From NCBI GenBank assembly GCA_030591305.1, contig JAUVBI010000082.1:1-11697 (forward strand): a DNA stretch of 11,697 nucleotides, read 5' to 3'. This document shows positions 7,359-11,697 of this stretch, one piece after another (position 1 is the first letter of the stretch; each line of letters starts with the position of its first letter). The stretch is from Pseudomonadota bacterium (GTDB lineage: Bacteria > Pseudomonadota > Gammaproteobacteria > Pseudomonadales > Halieaceae). The notes under the pieces were generated by a model that saw nothing but the letters and a program-made list of their open reading frames with translations, was not told the origin of the DNA and ran no database searches. A program made the translations under genes and the position numbers.

Positions 7359-8127
7359 TCTGCTTCCTCATACCACCTGTCATTACCTGCCACAGGTTGC
7401 TGCTGCGCAGGATAAAAAATATAAACAGGGCCAACGCCATGGTAAACCACTGCACAGCATAGCCCGTGTGTTTCTCCGAACTGACATTAATCACCTGCCA
7501 CTCCACCGTTAATGCCGCCAACTGGCCCGGATCAATGCGCACAGAGTAGGGGAATAGCGCAGTTCCCGCCACCTCTTCGACCGCCGAATTCAGTTTATCC
7601 ATTTCAAGGGCCTGTATACGCTTGGGCCAGCCCGGCTCCAGATCAATATCCGCAAGTAAATAAGGTGCTCCCGGCGCCACATACACATGGCCCTGGAGAG
7701 TGACCGAGCCGTTGACCACAGGCGCTTCCGGTAAACTCCGGCGCGACGAATCCCCGGCTATCCAGCCTCGATTGACCAGCACCAACTGCCCGGTCTTGGC
7801 CAATTGTAAAATACCCAGCACCTCATAGCCAAACCGGCCCCGATAGATCCGGTTATCCAGGAGAAAATACTGACCCGCCAAAAACTGCCCGGTGAGCATC
7901 ACAGGCAGATATTCCAGCACGTCAGTATCGTCTATACTGACGTGCTGCAGAGGCACCGGGGCCTGCAACTTGCGCTGCTCCCAACGGGCAGCGATGGCGG
8001 CCTTCTCATCGGCTCGCTGCAGCTGCCACAGACCCAGACCCAGCATCGCTGGCAACAGCGCCAGGGTCAGCACCAGGGTACGCCATTCCAGGTCGAGATG
8101 GAGCCCAGTCGGGCTGCGCTCATTCAC
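7348..8127 (-). CDS. SURF1-family cytochrome oxidase assembly protein
   Basis: A 259-residue inner-membrane protein of the SURF1/SHY1 family, which assists insertion or retention of heme a during assembly of cytochrome c oxidase subunit I. The usual architecture is visible: membrane helix 1 at about 17-36 followed by WQLQRADEK (34-42), a large periplasmic domain with LVNRGWI (117-123), and a closing HTGYAVQWFTMALALFIFFI (220-239), which contains the family's G-Y-A-x-Q-W-F signature and helix 2. The start is GTG at 8127 with GAGG 8 nt upstream; an overlapping ATG at 8123 is out of frame. The 3' end overlaps the next gene by 11 nt. The divergent DUF2909-type gene starts 70 bp away. Its coding sequence contains a 14-bp perfect inverted repeat (7915-7947). 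Confidence 0.94.
   Translation of the reverse strand: MNERSPTGLHLDLEWRTLVLTLALLPAMLGLGLWQLQRADEKAAIAARWEQRKLQAPVPLQHVSIDDTDVLEYLPVMLTGQFLAGQYFLLDNRIYRGRFGYEVLGILQLAKTGQLVLVNRGWIAGDSSRRSLPEAPVVNGSVTLQGHVYVAPGAPYLLADIDLEPGWPKRIQALEMDKLNSAVEEVAGTALFPYSVRIDPGQLAALTVEWQVINVSSEKHTGYAVQWFTMALALFIFFILRSSNLWQVMTGGMRKQSEQ
7915..7947. repeat. 14-bp perfect inverted repeat with 5-nt loop inside surf1
   Basis: CAGCACGTCAGTAT (7915-7928), spacer CGTCT (7929-7933), then ATACTGACGTGCTG (7934-7947). All 14 positions pair. It lies within surf1 codons for about residues 60-71 and would form a stable hairpin in the surf1 mRNA. There is no T tract on either side, so it is not an intrinsic terminator. Confidence 0.85.
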
Positions 8128-8162
8128 AGCTTAATCCTCTAACCCCAAGCCAGTGCTGCTGG

Positions 8163-8170
8163 TTTATACT
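8163..8170. promoter_or_regulatory. Weak candidate shared -10 region between surf1 and DUF2909 gene
   Basis: In the 70-bp divergent gap, TATACT (8165-8170) reads as a -10 for the plus strand and TATAAA (8168-8163) reads as a -10 for the minus strand. Neither has a recognisable -35 at the right spacing. It sits beside the short palindrome TACTGCAGTA (8167-8176). This is only a possible divergent promoter. Confidence 0.2.
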
Positions 8171-8197
8171 GCAGTAAACTGCTTGAGGAGATATCCT

Positions 8198-8455
8198 TTG
8201 TTAGAAATTGCGATTGTACTACTGTTGCTGGCTTTGATCGCCAGCCTGGGAAGTGGGTTTTACTTCCTGATGGTCGATCAGGGGGATAAAACCAAACATC
8301 GACTCCTGCACTCCCTGGGTGTTCGATTGGGCATAACGATCACCCTGATTGCGATAGTGATCTACGGTGTTGCCACCGGCCAGTTGGGGCACCGCAACCC
8401 CTGGGACAGTGGCCCGGCGACTGCGGACACTAAAACTCAATCGTTTCCGGAGTAA
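8198..8455 (+). CDS. DUF2909-type twin-helix membrane protein of the cox cluster
   Basis: A small inner-membrane protein of 85 residues with two hydrophobic helices, at about 3-24 and 43-60. They are joined by a short polar loop (VDQGDKTKHRLLHSLGVR) and followed by a GQLGHRNPW end and a polar tail. This layout and the gene position between coxC and surf1 match the DUF2909 (twin transmembrane) family found in gammaproteobacterial cox clusters. The function is unknown. I place the start at TTG 8198 because GAGGAG lies 7 nt upstream and the residues fit the family. An ATG at 8153 in the same frame would add 15 polar, unrelated residues and lacks that signal. The gene runs opposite to all neighbours, diverging from surf1 and converging on coxC. 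The stop codon is one base before a 145-bp palindrome. Confidence 0.82.
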   Translation: MLEIAIVLLLLALIASLGSGFYFLMVDQGDKTKHRLLHSLGVRLGITITLIAIVIYGVATGQLGHRNPWDSGPATADTKTQSFPE

Positions 8456-8456
8456 A

Positions 8457-8601
8457 GGGGTCAGTCTATTTGGGGGCAATTTACTTAGTCTATTTGGGGA
8501 CAGTTTACTTATCTATTTGGAATCACGGAGCGTGATTCCAAATAGATAAGTAAACTGTCCCCAAATAGACTAAGTAAATTGCCCCCAAATAGACTGACCC
8601 C
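8457..8601. repeat. 145-bp near-perfect palindrome (71-bp arms, 3-nt loop), MITE/REPIN-like
   Basis: The left arm (8457-8527) and right arm (8531-8601) are exact reverse complements over all 71 positions, around the trinucleotide GAG (8528-8530). Pairing breaks at the next flanking bases (A8456/G8602). The tips are GGGGTC/GACCCC and the centre is the hairpin GGAATCACG-GAG-CGTGATTCC. It fills nearly all of the 153-bp gap between convergent genes, 1 bp after the DUF2909-gene stop and 7 bp before the coxC stop. No target duplication or transposase is seen. It may be a non-autonomous palindromic element (REPIN/MITE kind), and it may act as a transcript end for both genes. The structure is certain; its class is inferred. 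Confidence 0.93.
8464..8511 (+). repeat. Two tandem 24-bp units inside the left arm (mirrored in the right arm)
   Basis: Unit 1 (8464-8487) and unit 2 (8488-8511) are 24 bp each. Both begin GTCTATTTGGGG and end TTTACTTA, and they differ at only two positions (GGCAA versus GACAG in the middle). A third, truncated copy begins at 8512 (TCTATTTGG) before the central hairpin. The right arm carries the same units inverted at 8547-8594. Thus the palindrome is itself built from repeated units. Confidence 0.9.
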
Positions 8602-8608
8602 GCCGTTT

Positions 8609-9583
8609 CTACAAGATATAGACGAACAGGAACAACATTACCCAAACCACGTCGACAAAGTGCCAATACCAGCTGGATGCTTCGAAGCCAAAATGGTCAT
8701 CGGCAGTGAAATGATTGTTTTTCACCGAGCGAATCAACTGCACCAGCAACATGGTCATGCCCATAAAGACGTGAAAACCGTGAAAACCGGTCAACATAAA
8801 GAAGGTTGAGCCGTAGATACCGGAGTCAAGCGTCAGACCAAACTCGGCGTATGCCTCATGGTACTCCATGTACTGTAAGACCAGAAACACAAAGGCCAGC
8901 ACAACACTGATGGCCAGCCACAGGTTAAATTTGCTCTTGTTGCCCGCCAATAGGCCATTGTGTGCGATATGCACAGTTACGCTGGAGGTCAGCAGAATAA
9001 TCGTATTCCACATGGGTAGCCAGGCCCACCACACGTGGGCGTTGGCAAATGCCATGCTCTTGTCAGCGCCGACAAATGTGCCGTTGTTGGCGATAAGTTG
9101 TGATGCGGCACCACCCACTGCATCTTGTGGTGTGGTGACCAGGGGCCATGTAAATTCAAAACCTTCCCACAGCAAATGGCTCATACGGCCAGCATCACCT
9201 TCGCCGCCCAACCACGGGCCCGCCAGGTTGCGCACATAAAACAGGGCACCAAAAAAGGCTGCAAAGAACATCACTTCAGAAAAAATGAACCAGAACATGC
9301 CCAGCACATAGGAACGTTTCAGTTGCACACTGTTCATGCCAGCACGATTTTCTATAACTGCGGTGCGAAACCAGGCGAAAAGCGTCGCTACAAACACAAA
9401 CAAGCCCACCAGTAAGATAGACCAGGAATTACTACCGGCATCCGCACCGCCATAGGTCATATCATTCAATACACTGGAGGCACCAAAGATACTCAGCAGC
9501 AGGCCTATAGTCATGCTTATTGCCAGCCTGCTCTTGGCGGGTACGTAATATTTTTCGTACTCGGTGGACGTCTGACTTGTCAT
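8609..9583 (-). CDS. coxC: Cytochrome c oxidase subunit III
   Basis: A 324-residue inner-membrane subunit of the aa3-type cytochrome c oxidase, which stabilises the catalytic core and proton uptake. Seven hydrophobic helices fit the family. Signature stretches are FWFIFSEVMFFAAFFGALF (97-115, with conserved E103), LPMWNTIILLTSSVTVHIAHN (189-209), GSTFFMLTGFHGFHVFMG (258-275) and FGFEASSWYWHFVDVVWVML (298-317). The N-terminal YYVPAKSRL is also typical. It is longer than the classical 260-290 residues, because the stretch between helices 3 and 4 (about 120-188) is some 30 residues longer than I would expect. The ATG at 9583 has GGAG 7 nt upstream. It follows cox11 after 54 nt, and its 3' end abuts the large palindrome. 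No other start is attractive. Confidence 0.96.
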   Translation of the reverse strand: MTSQTSTEYEKYYVPAKSRLAISMTIGLLLSIFGASSVLNDMTYGGADAGSNSWSILLVGLFVFVATLFAWFRTAVIENRAGMNSVQLKRSYVLGMFWFIFSEVMFFAAFFGALFYVRNLAGPWLGGEGDAGRMSHLLWEGFEFTWPLVTTPQDAVGGAASQLIANNGTFVGADKSMAFANAHVWWAWLPMWNTIILLTSSVTVHIAHNGLLAGNKSKFNLWLAISVVLAFVFLVLQYMEYHEAYAEFGLTLDSGIYGSTFFMLTGFHGFHVFMGMTMLLVQLIRSVKNNHFTADDHFGFEASSWYWHFVDVVWVMLFLFVYIL

Positions 9584-9637
9584 TTTCTCTCTCCGCTATT
9601 ATTTTCCGTGAGCCCCCGATTCAACAGGGCCCAGGTA

Positions 9638-10198
9638 TCAGCGAATAGCTACCGCACTATTCGCCATATCTGTTACATCAAAAATCGTATAAGACAATGT
9701 GATGGTTTTAATATCCCGGGGTAAATCCTGGTCGACAATAAACTGCAGCGGCATCTCAGCTGAGCTGTTTCCCTCAAGAGGTTGCTGGTTAAAGCAGAAA
9801 CACTCTGTCTTGTGAAAATACTCTGCCGCGCGGGCAGGAGAGATGCTGGGAATTGCCTGGGCTACCATATTCTGTGGCAGCGGGTTCCTGGCATAAAACA
9901 CTGTATCGTTTACCGCACCGGGGTTAACTTTCATCCGTTTGACCGTGGGGACAAACTCCCAGGGCATACCGGCATTGTTGGAAGTCACAAATTGAATTTT
10001 GATTTCCCGGCTGGTATCGACATCAACGTTCACCGCCGTATAGGCCTCACCATTGGTTTTGCCATTAATGCCCAGGGCATCACACAACACGTTATACAGC
10101 GGCACCATCACAACAAACACAAAAGCGAACATCGCCACCGTTACCCCGACCAGTTTGGTCGCGGTATCGATGGTGGGATTTTCACTCAGTTGCAACAT
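9638..10198 (-). CDS. cox11: Cox11/CtaG copper chaperone for CuB assembly
   Basis: A 186-residue protein anchored by one helix (about 15-35), with a periplasmic beta-rich domain. Cox11 delivers copper to the CuB site of oxidase subunit I. The copper-binding C133-F-C135-F motif is in YFHKTECFCFNQQPL. The third conserved cysteine, C39, sits just after the membrane helix in LYNVLCDALGINGKT. The family strings NPLPQNMVAQAIPSISP (105-121) and MPLQFIVDQDLP (149-160) are present. The length is typical. The ATG at 10198 lies 8 nt after the coxA stop codon, with GAG at a suitable distance, so it is surely in one operon with coxA and coxC. The identification is secure. Confidence 0.96.
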   Translation of the reverse strand: MLQLSENPTIDTATKLVGVTVAMFAFVFVVMVPLYNVLCDALGINGKTNGEAYTAVNVDVDTSREIKIQFVTSNNAGMPWEFVPTVKRMKVNPGAVNDTVFYARNPLPQNMVAQAIPSISPARAAEYFHKTECFCFNQQPLEGNSSAEMPLQFIVDQDLPRDIKTITLSYTIFDVTDMANSAVAIR

Positions 10199-10206
10199 GC
10201 GCTGCT

Positions 10207-11697
10207 CTATTTCACCACCGGTGGCGTTTCAAAGGTGTGGTAGGGCACGGGCGTGGGAAGTGTCCACTCCAGGCCTTCAGCCCCTTCCCAGGTCTTCTCT
10301 TCACTGGTCGGCGTACCGGATCGGATAGTCGCAATCACGTTGTACAGGAACAGAATTTGCGACGCACCATAGATAAAGGCACCGATGCTGGACAACATAT
10401 TGAAGTCGGCAAACTGCAGTGCATAGTCTGGAATACGTCGCGGCATACCTGCCAGCCCTACAAAGTGCTGCGGGAAAAAGGCCAGGTTAAAGCCGACAAA
10501 CGAGATCCAGAAATGCGCCTGACCCATTTTCTCGTTGTACATGCGGCCACACCACTTGGGCAGCCAGTAATAGATGGCCGCCGTCATGCTAAAGATCGCA
10601 CCCGCCACCATCACATAGTGAAAGTGGGCCACAACAAAGTAGCTGTCGTGATACTGGAAATCAGCCGGTGCAATAGCGAGCATCAAACCGGTGAATCCGC
10701 CAATAGTGAACAGGATTATAAAGCCGATGCAAAACATCATGGGCGTTTCAAAGGTTAGCGCACCGCGCCACATAGTCGTCACCCAATTGAAGACCTTCAC
10801 GCCGGTAGGCACTGCAATCAACATGGTGGCATACATAAAGAACAACTCACCGGCTACCGGCATGCCCACGGTATACATGTGGTGAGCCCACACGATAAAC
10901 GACAGGAAGGCGATGGAAGCCGTAGCGTAAACCATGGAATCGTAGCCAAACAGGCGCTTGCGCGAGAAGGTTGGAATGATCTGCGAAACCACACCAAAGG
11001 CCGGCAGAATGATGATGTATACCTCGGGATGCCCGAAAAACCAGAACACGTGCTGGAACAACACTGGGTCGCCGCCGCCCGCCGCGGAGAAGAAGCTGGT
11101 GCCAAAGTGCACGTCCATCAACATCATGGTGACAAGACCTGCCAATACGGGCATCACAGCAATCAACAAGAAGGCCGTGATCAGCCAGGTCCAGACAAAC
11201 AGCGGCATCTTCATATAGGTCATACCGGGGGCACGCATATTCATCACCGTGGCGATGATATTAATAGAGCCCATGATGGACGATAAGCCCAACAGGTGAA
11301 CCGAGAATATAAAGAATGTTACCGAGGGGGCCGCATAGGTCGTAGACAGCGGCGCGTAAAACGTCCAGCCAGCGGCGGGAGCGCCACCTTCCATAAACAA
11401 GGTAGATGCCAACAACAAAAAGGTCGGGGGCAAAATCCAGAAGCTCAGGTTATTCATGCGCGGCAGAGCCATATCCGGAGCACCGATCATCATCGGAATC
11501 ATCCAGTTGGCCAGGCCAACGAAGGAGGGCATAATTGCCCCGAATACCATAACCAGGCCGTGCATGGTGGTCATCTGGTTGAAAAAGGCCGGCTCTACCA
11601 ATTGCATACCGGGCTGAAATAGCTCGGCGCGAATAATCATGGCAAAAGCGCCGCCCAGAATAAACATAGAAAACGAGAACCACAGGTACATGGTTCC
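10207..11697 (-). CDS. coxA: Cytochrome c oxidase subunit I (N-terminus beyond right edge)
   Basis: The catalytic subunit of a haem-copper oxidase, reducing O2 to water with proton pumping in the inner membrane. The reading frame is open to the window end (..GTMYLWFSFSMFILGG), so the ATG at 11691 is internal and the first membrane-proximal residues are missing. Numbering from that internal Met: low-spin haem ligand H44 (TMHGLVMVF), D-channel D73 (APDMALPRMNN), CuB ligand H221 with E223 and cross-linking Y225 (FGHPEVY), CuB ligands H270-H271 (WAHHMYTVGMP), K-channel K299 (VPTGVKVFNW), high-spin haem ligand H356, and H358 (VAHFHYVM). These residues define a type A1, D- and K-channel oxidase. 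No residue that should be conserved in the visible part is missing. cox11 follows after 8 nt. Confidence 0.97.
   Translation of the reverse strand, partial: GTMYLWFSFSMFILGGAFAMIIRAELFQPGMQLVEPAFFNQMTTMHGLVMVFGAIMPSFVGLANWMIPMMIGAPDMALPRMNNLSFWILPPTFLLLASTLFMEGGAPAAGWTFYAPLSTTYAAPSVTFFIFSVHLLGLSSIMGSINIIATVMNMRAPGMTYMKMPLFVWTWLITAFLLIAVMPVLAGLVTMMLMDVHFGTSFFSAAGGGDPVLFQHVFWFFGHPEVYIIILPAFGVVSQIIPTFSRKRLFGYDSMVYATASIAFLSFIVWAHHMYTVGMPVAGELFFMYATMLIAVPTGVKVFNWVTTMWRGALTFETPMMFCIGFIILFTIGGFTGLMLAIAPADFQYHDSYFVVAHFHYVMVAGAIFSMTAAIYYWLPKWCGRMYNEKMGQAHFWISFVGFNLAFFPQHFVGLAGMPRRIPDYALQFADFNMLSSIGAFIYGASQILFLYNVIATIRSGTPTSEEKTWEGAEGLEWTLPTPVPYHTFETPPVVK

Noticed and set aside
8167..8182. LexA-like operator (TACTGCAGTA, GCAGT-AA-ACTGC)
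   Set aside because: The spacing does not fit the CTG-N10-CAG SOS box, and short palindromes of this size are expected by chance. It is mentioned only as part of the weak promoter region.
8457..8601. Possible CRISPR array, because of 24-bp repeated units
   Set aside because: The units abut with no unique spacers and are mirrored around one centre. No cas gene is present.
8457..8601. Ordinary intrinsic terminator
   Set aside because: The stem is far too long and neither side ends in a T tract, so it is not a standard rho-independent terminator, though it may still stop or process transcripts.

Overview
The window looks like the chromosome of an aerobic, probably marine gammaproteobacterium, of the Pseudomonas/Cellvibrio/Halieaceae kind. 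The reasons are the gene order engB / cytochrome c5 / cytochrome c4 / dsbA next to polA, an aa3-type cytochrome c oxidase cluster of the coxA-cox11-coxC-DUF2909-surf1-ctaB-sco form, and protein motifs typical of that class. No genus is claimed. All genes are chromosomal housekeeping or respiratory genes; no phage, plasmid, CRISPR or toxin-antitoxin genes are seen.

Layout, left to right. (1) 1-1395, minus strand: the N-terminal part of dsbA, running off the left edge, then cytochrome c4 and cytochrome c5. The cytochrome pair reads from a likely promoter near 1460-1487 and ends in a strong terminator at 410-437, so dsbA probably has its own promoter. (2) 1505-2164, plus strand: engB, the ribosome-assembly GTPase. 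(3) 2165-2380: a 216-bp gap between the convergent engB and polA. On the minus strand it holds what looks like a complete small-RNA gene, with a sigma-E/AlgU-type promoter, a 5' hairpin, C-rich anti-Shine-Dalgarno segments and a strong intrinsic terminator. This is the locus of Spot 42 in E. coli and, as I recall, of ErsA in Pseudomonas. (4) 2381-8127, minus strand: surf1, a Sco-like membrane protein, ctaB, sco and polA, nearly all overlapping or a few bases apart. (5) 8198-8455, plus strand: a two-helix DUF2909-type membrane protein pointing against the rest of the cluster. (6) 8457-8601: a perfect inverted repeat with two 71-bp arms and a 3-nt loop, filling almost all of the gap between the convergent DUF2909 gene and coxC. 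(7) 8609-11697, minus strand: coxC, cox11 and most of coxA, whose N-terminus lies beyond the right edge.

How the genes work together: CoxA and CoxC are core subunits of the terminal oxidase. Cox11 and Sco deliver copper (CuB and CuA), CtaB makes heme O, and Surf1 helps heme insertion. Cytochromes c4 and c5 are plausible electron donors to oxidases, and DsbA handles periplasmic disulfides. A heme A synthase (ctaA), often found beside ctaB, is absent here.

The most striking unexplained items are the 145-bp palindrome with its internal 24-bp repeats, the sigma-E-type sRNA locus, a 14-bp perfect hairpin inside the surf1 coding sequence, and a Sco-like protein that keeps the CxxxC pair but lacks the copper-binding histidine.
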